Positions 25,396 to 33,392 of a DNA stretch of 64,000 bases are shown here, piece after piece (the stretch's first letter is position 1; every line of letters begins with the position of its first letter). Origin of the DNA: JACMQX01 sp040385105 (GTDB lineage: Bacteria; Pseudomonadota; Gammaproteobacteria; Burkholderiales; Burkholderiaceae_C); contig JAZKHY010000072.1 in assembly GCA_040385105.1 (NCBI GenBank), positions 1-64,000 of the forward strand. The letters run 5' to 3'. The notes beneath the pieces were generated by a model, which did not search any database, was not told where the DNA came from, and saw nothing but the letters and a program-made list of their open reading frames with translations. The position numbers were made by a program, and so were the translations under genes.

Positions 25396-27135
25396 ATGAC
25401 GAATCTCCTCGCAATATGGCGATGGGTCCGGACGGTGGCACTCATGTTGCTGCTGGCGCCGGGCGCGGGCCAGGCGGCAGCGCCTGCGGACGAGCCTCCC
25501 GTGTGGAACGAGGTCATGGTGCCGGGAACCTACTGGGTCGACCCCGGCGGCGCGGCCGGGCTGGCCGAGGCGCGCGCGGCATTCGGGCGCGGCGAGGGCC
25601 TGCCCTACAGCCCCCAGCAGATACTGCCCACGGGCGGCGGCAGCGCGATCTGGTTCCGCCTGGCCTTCCCGCCGGTCGGCGCTGTCACGCCAGCCGTGCT
25701 CAATGTCCCGCACACCGGCATGAACGTCGTGGAGCTGTACAGCCCGGCGGGCCCGGACGAATGGCGCATGCGGCGCTCGGGCGACCTCACGCCGGTGGCC
25801 CAGTGGCCGATGCGCGACCTCACGCCCGCCTTCGAGCTGCTGCTGATGCCCGAAGAAGCGCGGCCCAGCCTGCTGCGCATCCAGCACAGCCACCCCATCG
25901 GCGTGCGCTGGGGCCTCTGGGACAGCCGCAGCTTTGACGAATACAGCAAGCGCTGGCACCTGCTGCTGGGCGGCTACGGCGGCTTCATCGTCCTGGTGGT
26001 GCTGCTCAGCTGCTTCAATGCAGTGACCTGGCGCGACCCGATCCACCTGTACTACGCGGCCTATGTGGTGATGCTGGGCCTGTCCCAGCTGTCGCAGACC
26101 GGCGTGGCCGCCGAATTCCTCTGGCCGCACAACGCCTGGTGGAATGACATCGCCTCGGTGGTGCTGCCGATCTGGAGCGTGGTGCTGGCCGGCGTTTTCA
26201 TCGGCGAGCTGATCGCCGAGCGCGGCCAGCGCTGGCTGATGTGGGCCATCTGGGTGCTGGTGGCCACGGGTGTGGCCATCTCCATCGGCTTCCTCACGGT
26301 GGGGCGCGGGCCGGTGTTCGAGATTTCCAACCTGTACTACCTCGTCTGCTTCGTGTTCTATGTGGGCGCAGTGGCCTGGTTTGCCTGGCGCCGGCCACGC
26401 GTGGGCCTGTGGGTGCTGGCCGGGGTGCTCACCATCATCGTCGGCGCCACTTTCGCGGTGCTGCGCAACATGGGCATCCTGCCGCTGAGCTTTGCCACCC
26501 AGTACGGCGCGCAGGTGGGCGTGGCACTGGAGATCCCGCTGATCCTCATCGGCCTGTACTTCCGCAGCCGCGAGCGGCGCGACAGCCAGGTGCGCCTGTC
26601 GGCGTTGATGCGGGTGGACCCGTTGACCGGCGTGGGGACCCACCGCGTGCTGATGGAACGGCTGGAGCACCTGCTGCAGCGGCACCGCAGGGACCGCGCC
26701 CTCGGGGCGGTGCTGCGGGTGCGCATCGGCAACCTGCAGGACATCCGGCAGGAGTACGGCGTGGAGGTGGTGCAGGCCGCCCAGGTGAAGGCGGCCTCCA
26801 TCGTGGCACGCGCGGCATCCGAGGGCGACACCGTGGCGCGCCACCGCGACGGCGACTTCGTGCTCATGCTCGAAGGCCGCATGGGCCGCGACCAGGCCGC
26901 CGAAGCCGCGCGCAACATCATCGCGCGCGGCCTGGCGTTCTCACGCAATCTGCCGCCCAAGCTGGCGCTGGCGCTGCATGTGGCCTGCGCCTGCGCGCCG
27001 CTGCCCGAAGATGCCGAGGCCGAGGTGCTGCTGGCATCGCTGGACTTCCTGCTTGACGATATCCAGAAAAACCCCGGCAAGGCGTTGCGCTTCCTCGGGG
27101 ACGGCGCAAGCGTCCCCGGGTCGCGTGCGCACTGA
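25396..27135 (+). CDS. 7TMR-DISM sensor protein with degenerate GGDEF domain
   Basis: A 579-residue membrane protein. A signal peptide (about 1-28) leads into an extracellular DISMED2-like beta domain (about 40-185), followed by seven hydrophobic segments (about 195-395) of the 7TMR-DISM type. A cytosolic GGDEF-family domain (about 405-570) begins DPLTGVGTHRVLMERLE. The active-site loop reads RHRDGDF (near residues 482-488) instead of GGDEF, so cyclic-di-GMP synthesis is doubtful; it may bind GTP or act as a receptor. It is divergent from the SulP gene across 84 bases and stands alone as a transcript. Confidence 0.85.
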   Translation: MTNLLAIWRWVRTVALMLLLAPGAGQAAAPADEPPVWNEVMVPGTYWVDPGGAAGLAEARAAFGRGEGLPYSPQQILPTGGGSAIWFRLAFPPVGAVTPAVLNVPHTGMNVVELYSPAGPDEWRMRRSGDLTPVAQWPMRDLTPAFELLLMPEEARPSLLRIQHSHPIGVRWGLWDSRSFDEYSKRWHLLLGGYGGFIVLVVLLSCFNAVTWRDPIHLYYAAYVVMLGLSQLSQTGVAAEFLWPHNAWWNDIASVVLPIWSVVLAGVFIGELIAERGQRWLMWAIWVLVATGVAISIGFLTVGRGPVFEISNLYYLVCFVFYVGAVAWFAWRRPRVGLWVLAGVLTIIVGATFAVLRNMGILPLSFATQYGAQVGVALEIPLILIGLYFRSRERRDSQVRLSALMRVDPLTGVGTHRVLMERLEHLLQRHRRDRALGAVLRVRIGNLQDIRQEYGVEVVQAAQVKAASIVARAASEGDTVARHRDGDFVLMLEGRMGRDQAAEAARNIIARGLAFSRNLPPKLALALHVACACAPLPEDAEAEVLLASLDFLLDDIQKNPGKALRFLGDGASVPGSRAH

Positions 27136-27138
27136 GCC

Positions 27139-27657
27139 TTACTTGCCGCCGATCGCGTTTTCGGGGGCCTGCGGGTCGGGCGCCGTCGCGGTGCGGATGA
27201 CGTACTGGTCGGGGTTGAAAACCACGGTGAAGATCATCGAGCTGCTGGGCGGCTGCAGGAAGCGCCAGTCCCAGGCGGTTTCATTCTTCAGGTCGAACCG
27301 GGTGACTTTCATGGGCTTGCCCAGCATCCTGCGCACCTCTTCCATGGGCATGCCGGGCTGGACGCGGGCAAAGTTCTCCGGCGTGAGTACCTGGCGCAGC
27401 GCGCTCATCCTGCCGTCGGGGCCGATGGAAATCATGTAGTTGCGGTGCCCCGCGGGCTGGCGGCTGTACTCGAAGATGCGGGTCCCGCCGGGCGCGTCCC
27501 ACACTTTTTCGGGCTCGCCGAACTTCGCGCGCACATCGGCCTCGGTGGCCACGCCTTCTTCGAGTTCACTAATGCGCTGGGGGTCGCAACCCACCAGTGC
27601 CAGCAGGGCGGCAAGCAGCCCCATCAGTACCTTTTGCCTCGTGAAAAGTCCATTCAA
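27139..27657 (-). CDS. SmpA/OmlA (BamE)-like lipoprotein
   Basis: A 172-residue predicted lipoprotein. The signal ends in the lipobox ALVGC (about residues 20-24) followed by Asp, which can favour retention at the inner membrane. Two repeats of the SmpA/OmlA type follow: GVATEADVRAKFGEPEKVW and VQPGMPMEEVRRMLGKPMKV, each with the G-x-P element of BamE-like folds. BamE itself is smaller with a single domain, so this is a relative, probably helping envelope assembly or stability. It is convergent with the degenerate GGDEF gene, with a 3-base gap between stops, and divergent from the DUF3460 gene. Confidence 0.8.
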   Translation of the reverse strand: MNGLFTRQKVLMGLLAALLALVGCDPQRISELEEGVATEADVRAKFGEPEKVWDAPGGTRIFEYSRQPAGHRNYMISIGPDGRMSALRQVLTPENFARVQPGMPMEEVRRMLGKPMKVTRFDLKNETAWDWRFLQPPSSSMIFTVVFNPDQYVIRTATAPDPQAPENAIGGK

Positions 27658-27705
27658 TGGCGTCCTCCGGGGTAAAGACTAAAATCATCGCGAAAGGCCC
27701 AGTTT

Positions 27706-27912
27706 ATGTCCATCTTCCGCCGCCCCGACTACCAGTCCGAAGTGACCCAGTTCATTGACCAGCTCAAGGCCAGCAAACCGACGCTGGAAGCCGAGCAACG
27801 CGCCGGGCGCGCCCTGCTGTGGGACAAGGCGGTTGACCGCAGCGCGCAGGGCGAATACAGCGAAGCCCGCGTTCCCCAGCAGCCCTACGTTTACCAGACC
27901 CTCAATAAGTGA
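27706..27912 (+). CDS. DUF3460 family small protein
   Basis: A 68-residue soluble protein with the DUF3460 pattern (YQSEVTQFIDQLKASKPTLEAEQRAGRALLWDK and a C-terminal PQQPYVYQT). It is conserved in Burkholderiales, often next to panC/scpA-type genes; function unknown. Its TGA overlaps the GTG start of scpA (GTGA), implying translational coupling and a link to chromosome-segregation gene expression. AAAGG lies about 10 bases before the ATG. Confidence 0.85.
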   Translation: MSIFRRPDYQSEVTQFIDQLKASKPTLEAEQRAGRALLWDKAVDRSAQGEYSEARVPQQPYVYQTLNK

Positions 27913-28757
27913 ATGCGCCCGTGAACGCGCAGGCAAGCGGGCAGGCCGGCCTGGCGCCGATGCCCGAGGTGGTGGACCAGGTCGCGCTGGCGCGGCTCTA
28001 TGGCGAGCCCCTGTTCGCCATGCCGACGGACCTGTACATACCGCCGGACGCGCTCGAGGTTTTCCTGGAAGCCTTTGAAGGCCCGCTGGATCTGCTGCTG
28101 TACCTGATCCGCAAGCAGAACTTCAACATCCTTGACATTCCCATGGCCGGCGTCACCCGGCAGTACCTCGTCTATGTGGAAGAAATCCGCAGCCGCAACC
28201 TGGAGCTGGCGGCCGAGTACCTGCTGATGGCGGCGATGCTGATCGAGATCAAGTCACGCATGCTGCTGCCGCCCAAGAAGTCCGCCGAAGGCCAGGAGCC
28301 CGAGGACCCGCGTGCCGAGCTGGTGCGCCGCCTGCTCGAATACGAACAGATGAAGCTGGCCGCCGCGCGCCTGAATGCCGTGCCGCAGCTCGGCCGCGAC
28401 GTGCTGCGCGGGCAGGTGTACATCGAGCAGTCGCTGCAACCGCGCTTTCCGGACGTGAATGTGGTGGACCTGCGCGACGCGTGGGCCGACATCATGAAGC
28501 GTGCCAAGCTGGTGCAGCACCACCGGATCACGCGCGAGGAGCTCTCGGTGCGCGAGCACATGAGCATCGTGCTGCGGCACCTGCAGGGCCGCAAGTTCGT
28601 CGAGTTCGAGAACCTGTTCGACCCTGCCAAGGGCGTCCCGGTGTTGATCGTCACTTTCATCGCATTGCTTGAACTGGCCAAGGAAACCCTGATCGAGGTC
28701 ACGCAGGCCGAAGCATTCGCACCCATCTACGTCAGGCTGGCCTACTCCCCCGCCTGA
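27909..28757 (+). CDS. scpA: Segregation and condensation protein A
   Basis: A 282-residue kleisin subunit of the SMC-ScpAB condensin-like complex that compacts and segregates the chromosome. The N-terminal SMC-binding part has EAFEGPLDLLLYLIRKQNFNILDIP (about 54-78), followed by ELAAEYLLMAAMLIEIKSRMLLP, the helix that binds ScpB; the C-terminal winged-helix region ends the protein. The GTG start overlaps the upstream stop. A partner scpB is not in the window. It is followed by nadB after 26 bases, so they may share a transcript. Confidence 0.95.
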   Translation: MNAPVNAQASGQAGLAPMPEVVDQVALARLYGEPLFAMPTDLYIPPDALEVFLEAFEGPLDLLLYLIRKQNFNILDIPMAGVTRQYLVYVEEIRSRNLELAAEYLLMAAMLIEIKSRMLLPPKKSAEGQEPEDPRAELVRRLLEYEQMKLAAARLNAVPQLGRDVLRGQVYIEQSLQPRFPDVNVVDLRDAWADIMKRAKLVQHHRITREELSVREHMSIVLRHLQGRKFVEFENLFDPAKGVPVLIVTFIALLELAKETLIEVTQAEAFAPIYVRLAYSPA

Positions 28758-28783
28758 CCACAACCAGATACAGGCAGTTCGCG

Positions 28784-30373
28784 TTGGCTAATTCACAGGA
28801 CTTTGACGTACTCATCGTCGGCAGCGGCCTCGCCGGGCTCTCCGCCGCGCTCCACCTGGCAGCGACACACCGCGTCGCGGTGCTTACCAAGCGCGGCATG
28901 AGCGACGGCTCCAGCGGCTGGGCCCAGGGCGGCATCGCCGCCGTGCTCGGCGAGGGCGATACCTTTGCGTCGCATGTGGACGACACGCTGATCGCAGGCG
29001 CCGGCCTGTCGGACCCGGCCGCCACCCGCTTCGTCGTCGAGCATGCACCCGAAAGCATTGCCTGGCTGCGCGAGCTGGGCGTGCCGTTCTCAGAGGAAGA
29101 CGGCCACCTGCACCTCACGCGCGAAGGCGGCCACAGCGCGCGGCGCATTGTGCACGTGACGGACGCCACCGGCGCGGCCGTGCAGCGCACGATGATCGAG
29201 CATGTGCGCCGCACACCCAACATCACACTGCTGGAACACCACACGCTGGTGGACCTGATCACCGGCAAGAAACGCGGCATGCCGTTCAACCGGTGCCTCG
29301 GCCTCTATGCGCTGGACGAGACGACGGACGAAGTGCTGACCTTCCGCGCGCCGCACACCATCCTGGCCACCGGCGGCGCGGGCAAGGTGTACCTCTACAC
29401 CACCAACCCCGACACCGCCACCGGCGACGGCATCGCCGCCGCCTGGCGCGCAGGCTGCCGGGTGACGAACATGGAGTTCATCCAGTTCCACCCGACCTGC
29501 CTGTACCACCCGCTGGTCAAGTCGTTCCTGATCACCGAGGCGGTGCGCGGCGAAGGCGGGCGGCTGTTGTTGCCGCCATCGGCCGGCGCCGCCGGGGGCA
29601 CCCGCTTCATGCCGGGCCATGACCCGCGCGCCGAACTGGCGCCGCGCGACATCGTGGCCCGTGCGATCGACTTCGAAATGAAGAAGCACGGCCTGGACTG
29701 CGTGCACCTGGACATTTCGCACCAGCCCGAGGCCTTCATCAAGGAACACTTTCCCAATATTCACGCGCGCTGCCTGGAGCTGGGCATTGACATCACCAAA
29801 GAGCCCATCCCGGTGGTGCCGGCGGCCCACTACACCTGCGGCGGCATCCACACCGACCTGTCCGGGCGCACCGACCTCGCCGGCCTGCATGCCATCGGCG
29901 AGACGGCCTACACCGGCCTGCATGGTGCCAACCGGCTGGCCAGCAACTCGCTCGTCGAGTGCATGGTGTTCGCCCGCTCCGCCGCCACCGACATCATCAA
30001 GACACCGCTGCCGGCCCCGCCCGAGGTGCCGGCCTGGGACGAAAGCCGCGTGACCGATGCCGACGAGTCGGTGGTCATCTCCCACAACTGGGACGAACTG
30101 CGCCGCTTCATGTGGGACTACGTGGGCATCGTGCGCACCAACAAGCGGCTGGACCGCGCGCTGCACCGCATCGCGCTGCTGCAAAGCGAGATCCAGGAGT
30201 TCTATGCCAACTTCCATGTGTCGCGCGACCTGCTGGAACTGCGCAACCTGGTGCAGGTGGCAGAACTGATCGTGCGCTCCGCACAGTCACGGCATGAAAG
30301 CCGGGGACTGCATTTCAGCCGGGACTACCCGGAACTCGCGCCGGATCCGAAGCCGACGACGCTCGTGCCTTGA
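28784..30373 (+). CDS. nadB: L-aspartate oxidase
   Basis: A 529-residue FAD enzyme that oxidises L-aspartate to iminoaspartate, the first step of de novo NAD synthesis. The N-terminal dinucleotide fold (DVLIVGSGLAGLSAAL, about 7-22), the SSGWAQGGIAA loop, the REGGHSARRIVH active-site region, HYTCGGIHTD and the GLHGANRLASNSL block are all present. The start is a TTG (28784-28786), the first usable start upstream of the fold; the ribosome site is weak. It converges with nadA across 21 bases, so its partner enzymes lie on the opposite strand. Confidence 0.96.
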   Translation: MANSQDFDVLIVGSGLAGLSAALHLAATHRVAVLTKRGMSDGSSGWAQGGIAAVLGEGDTFASHVDDTLIAGAGLSDPAATRFVVEHAPESIAWLRELGVPFSEEDGHLHLTREGGHSARRIVHVTDATGAAVQRTMIEHVRRTPNITLLEHHTLVDLITGKKRGMPFNRCLGLYALDETTDEVLTFRAPHTILATGGAGKVYLYTTNPDTATGDGIAAAWRAGCRVTNMEFIQFHPTCLYHPLVKSFLITEAVRGEGGRLLLPPSAGAAGGTRFMPGHDPRAELAPRDIVARAIDFEMKKHGLDCVHLDISHQPEAFIKEHFPNIHARCLELGIDITKEPIPVVPAAHYTCGGIHTDLSGRTDLAGLHAIGETAYTGLHGANRLASNSLVECMVFARSAATDIIKTPLPAPPEVPAWDESRVTDADESVVISHNWDELRRFMWDYVGIVRTNKRLDRALHRIALLQSEIQEFYANFHVSRDLLELRNLVQVAELIVRSAQSRHESRGLHFSRDYPELAPDPKPTTLVP

Positions 30374-30394
30374 GACCGGGATGACAAGCCTTCT

Positions 30395-31501
30395 TCAGGC
30401 TGCTCCGATATTCGGCACCAGCGAACCTGCCGGCTGTCCTGCTTTCTGCGCCGCCGTAAACGCGAGCATTCTGTCGATCGGCAATCTTGCACGCACACCC
30501 AGCGCCGGGTCCACATGGATCTCGTTGGTGCCGGTCTCCAGCACATGCGCCAGCCCCGCCAGGCCGTTCATTGCCATCCAGGGGCAATGCGCGCAGCTCT
30601 TGCAGGTGGCGCTGTTGCCGGCGGTGGGCGCCTCGTAGAACACCTTGCCGGGGTTCAGCGTGCGCAGCTTGTGCATCATGCCGTTGTCGGTGGCGACAAT
30701 GAACTCCTCGGCCTGCATCTGCTGCGCTGCCTTGAGGATGCCGGAGGTGGAGCCCACGGCGTCGGCCAGGGCGATCACGTCCTGCGGCGACTCCGGGTGC
30801 ACCAGCACTTTCGCGTTCGGGTGCTCCTTCATCAGTGCCTGAAGCTCGAAGGCCTTGAACTCGTCATGCACGATGCAGGAGCCGCCCCACATCACCATGT
30901 CGGCGCCGGTCTCGCGCTGGATGTAGCCACCCAGGTGCTTGTCAGGAGCCCAGAGAATCTTGTGGCCCTTGTCCTTGAGCGCACGCACGATGTCCAGCGC
31001 GCAGCTGGACGTGACCAGCCAGTCGGAACGGGCCTTCACCGCCGCGCTGGTGTTGGCATAGACCACGACGGTGCGGTCCGGGTGCGCGTCGCAGAAGGCG
31101 CTGAACTCGTCGATGGGGCAGCCCAGGTCGAGTGAGCAGTTGGCGTCCAGGTCGGGCATCAGCACGCGCTTTTCGGGCGAGAGGATTTTTGACGTCTCAC
31201 CCATGAAGCGCACGCCCGACACCACCAGCGTGGTGGCCGGGTGGTCGCGCCCGAAACGCGCCATCTCCAGCGAGTCGCTGACGATGCCGCCGGTCTCCTC
31301 GGCCAGGTCCTGCAGGTCGGGGTGCACGTAGTAGTGCGACACCATCACCGCATTACGCTCCTTCAGCAGGCGGCGGATCTTGTCCTTGAGCGCGGCGCGC
31401 TCGGAAGGCGTTGGCTCGACCGGCACGCGGGCCCAGGCATGCTGCGTGGGGCAGCTAGGCTGCTCGTAGTCGACGTTGATGATGTTGATGACAGCGCTCA
31501 T
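30395..31501 (-). CDS. nadA: Quinolinate synthase A
   Basis: A 368-residue [4Fe-4S] enzyme condensing iminoaspartate with dihydroxyacetone phosphate to quinolinate. Conserved cysteines appear in DANCSLDLGCP, WGGSCIVHDEF and CKSCAHCPWM; SHYYVHPDLQDLAEETGG near residue 55 and the HPESPQDV motif are typical. The ATG at 31501 is preferred because a longer in-frame start (31555) would run into nadC. It follows nadC by 10 bases on the same strand, forming a nadC-nadA operon that converges on nadB. Confidence 0.96.
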   Translation of the reverse strand: MSAVINIINVDYEQPSCPTQHAWARVPVEPTPSERAALKDKIRRLLKERNAVMVSHYYVHPDLQDLAEETGGIVSDSLEMARFGRDHPATTLVVSGVRFMGETSKILSPEKRVLMPDLDANCSLDLGCPIDEFSAFCDAHPDRTVVVYANTSAAVKARSDWLVTSSCALDIVRALKDKGHKILWAPDKHLGGYIQRETGADMVMWGGSCIVHDEFKAFELQALMKEHPNAKVLVHPESPQDVIALADAVGSTSGILKAAQQMQAEEFIVATDNGMMHKLRTLNPGKVFYEAPTAGNSATCKSCAHCPWMAMNGLAGLAHVLETGTNEIHVDPALGVRARLPIDRMLAFTAAQKAGQPAGSLVPNIGAA

Positions 31502-31511
31502 GGTGGGTTGG

Positions 31512-32375
31512 TCAAATGTCCTGAAATCGCATGGAATAGTCGATGGCTTTGACATCCTTGGTCAGCGTGCCGATGGAGATGCGGTCCACACCGGTGTCGG
31601 CCAGCTCGCGCAGGCCGTCCAGTGTGACGCCGCCGGAGATCTCGAGGACGGCGCGCCCCTTGTTGATGGCCACTGCCTCGCGCAACATGGGCAGGCTCAT
31701 GTTGTCCAGCAGCACCATCTTTGCGCCGGCGTCCAGTGCCTCGCCAAGCTGCGCCAGCGTCTCGACCTCGATCTCCACAAACTCCGCCTGGCGTGCCACG
31801 CGCGCGGCGGCCTTGAGCACCGGCACGATGCCGCCGGCCGCGGCGATGTGGTTTTCCTTGATGAGGATGGCGTCATACAGGCCGATGCGGTGGTTCACGC
31901 CGCCGCCGACCCGCACCGCGTACTTCTGCGCGAGCCGGAGGCCGGGCAGTGTCTTGCGCGTGTCCACGATCTGTGCGCGCGTGCCCTTGACGATGCCGGC
32001 ATACAGCGCGGTCTTGGTGGCTACGGCGCTGAGCAGCTGCAGGAAGTTCAGCGCCGTGCGCTCCGCCGTGAGCAGCGCGCGGGCCGAGCCTTCGATCTCC
32101 AGCACCACCTGGTCGGCCGCACAGCGCTGGCCCTCGGGAACCACCCATGCCACATGCGCCGAAGGCTCGATCTGGTGAACGGCGGCTTCGACCCAGGGGC
32201 CGCCGCAGACCACGGCCTCTTCGCGGGCCAGCACCCGCGCGCGCGCGCGCCGCGAAGGGTCCACCAGGCCGGCTGTGAGGTCGCCGTCGCCAACGTCTTC
32301 CTGCAGTGCGCGGGCGGCATCGGCGCGCGCCAGGGCGGCGATGCCGGCAGCTGAAAAATCAATCAGGTTTGTCAT
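31512..32375 (-). CDS. nadC: Nicotinate-nucleotide pyrophosphorylase (quinolinate phosphoribosyltransferase)
   Basis: A 287-residue enzyme that makes nicotinate mononucleotide from quinolinate and PRPP. Signatures include LQEDVGDGDLT, ERTALNFLQLLS, DTRKTLPGLRLAQKYAVR, GGGVNHRIGLYD and ILIKENH, with the late EISGGVTLDGL phosphate-binding region. The ATG at 32375 gives MTNLIDFS; the longer in-frame start at 32417 is less typical. An alternating GC tract (near 32235-32252) codes for an Arg-Ala run. It is first in a nadC-nadA operon. Confidence 0.96.
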   Translation of the reverse strand: MTNLIDFSAAGIAALARADAARALQEDVGDGDLTAGLVDPSRRARARVLAREEAVVCGGPWVEAAVHQIEPSAHVAWVVPEGQRCAADQVVLEIEGSARALLTAERTALNFLQLLSAVATKTALYAGIVKGTRAQIVDTRKTLPGLRLAQKYAVRVGGGVNHRIGLYDAILIKENHIAAAGGIVPVLKAAARVARQAEFVEIEVETLAQLGEALDAGAKMVLLDNMSLPMLREAVAINKGRAVLEISGGVTLDGLRELADTGVDRISIGTLTKDVKAIDYSMRFQDI

Positions 32376-32438
32376 GGGGGTCAAGCATAGCGGCATCGCC
32401 GGACCCGCGGCGGGCACGGGTGTTTCGGCAGGCCGGCT

Positions 32439-33389
32439 TCAGGGCCTGGCCAGGCCCAGCCGGCGCGCCAGCTCGCCGGAACGCTTCTCCAGCAGGCGCA
32501 GCCGGGCCAGGTAGCTCGCGGCGTCGCCACCCACCACTTCCTGGCCCGCCTCGCGCATGCGCTCGCCGACCTCGGGCTCTGCCAGGACCTGGTTGAACTC
32601 GCGGTTGAGCTGCTGCACCCGGGCCGCCGGCGTATGGATGGGCACAAACACGCCGTAGGCGCCTTCCATCAGGAAATCAGGCCAGGCCTGGGCAAACAGC
32701 GGCACCGCGTCGGCCGCGCCCTCCCCGCGTGCGGATGCGGCCAGCACGCGCAAGCGGCCGGCCTGCACCACCCGGGCCACCGCATCGATATTGGAGAACA
32801 TGATGTCCACATGCCCGCCCTGCAGCGCGTTCAGCGCCTGCGCCAGGCCCGCATAAGGCACCGTCACCACAGCGCCGCCGCTGCGCGCCCTGAGCTGCTC
32901 GCAGGCCATGGTGGTGGCACCGGGGACGGCGGCGCAGTTCCAGCCGCCGGGCCGGCCGGCGGGCGCCTGCTCAAGATCCCTGACTGAACTGGCGCCCGAT
33001 CCGGGCGCACTGACCAGCCAGTAGCGCTCGTTGCTCAGCTGCACCACCGGCTGCAGCCCCTCCAGCGCGGAAACGCCGCCCTTGTTCATCCAGGCATTGG
33101 TCACAATGCTCGCGCCGGTGAACAGCATCACGCGGCCATCCGGCGCCGAGCGCATGACAAATTCGGTGCCGATGGCGGTATTGGCGCCCGGCCGGTTCTC
33201 CACCACATGGGGCTCGCCGGTCAGCGCCGCCATGCGCAGCGCAAACAGGCGGGCCGATGCATCCAGTGCACCGCCCGGCGGCGCCGGCACCACAATGCGC
33301 ACTGCCGGCGCCTGGGCATGCGCCGCGCCCGCAGCCGCCAGGAGCAGCAGCAGGGATGCTGCAAGCAGGCGCAGGCGGGCGGCCATCAC
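32439..33389 (-). CDS. Bug/TctC-family periplasmic solute-binding protein
   Basis: A 316-residue protein with a Sec signal peptide (about 1-26, cleavage after AHAQ) and the Bug (Bordetella uptake gene) fold: VRIVVPAPPGGALDASARLFA near the start, VVENRPGANTAIG, and the late AYGVFVPIHTPAARVQQLN helix. Such proteins capture carboxylates or aromatic acids for tripartite tricarboxylate transporters, but no tctAB genes are nearby, as is common for Burkholderiales Bug genes. It begins 3 bases after the acyl-CoA-synthetase-like gene, so the two are co-transcribed and may act on the same kind of acid. Confidence 0.9.
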   Translation of the reverse strand: MMAARLRLLAASLLLLLAAAGAAHAQAPAVRIVVPAPPGGALDASARLFALRMAALTGEPHVVENRPGANTAIGTEFVMRSAPDGRVMLFTGASIVTNAWMNKGGVSALEGLQPVVQLSNERYWLVSAPGSGASSVRDLEQAPAGRPGGWNCAAVPGATTMACEQLRARSGGAVVTVPYAGLAQALNALQGGHVDIMFSNIDAVARVVQAGRLRVLAASARGEGAADAVPLFAQAWPDFLMEGAYGVFVPIHTPAARVQQLNREFNQVLAEPEVGERMREAGQEVVGGDAASYLARLRLLEKRSGELARRLGLARP

Positions 33390-33392
33390 GGC

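Noticed and set aside
30367..30390. Half REP-like sequence at the nadB stop (gagaccgggatgacaag)
   Set aside because: Only a partial unit with no second arm; the NadB C terminus looks normal, so chance resemblance cannot be excluded.
32235..32252. Alternating GC tract in nadC as a regulatory or Z-DNA element
   Set aside because: It is explained by Arg/Ala codons in a high-GC gene and lies inside conserved coding sequence.
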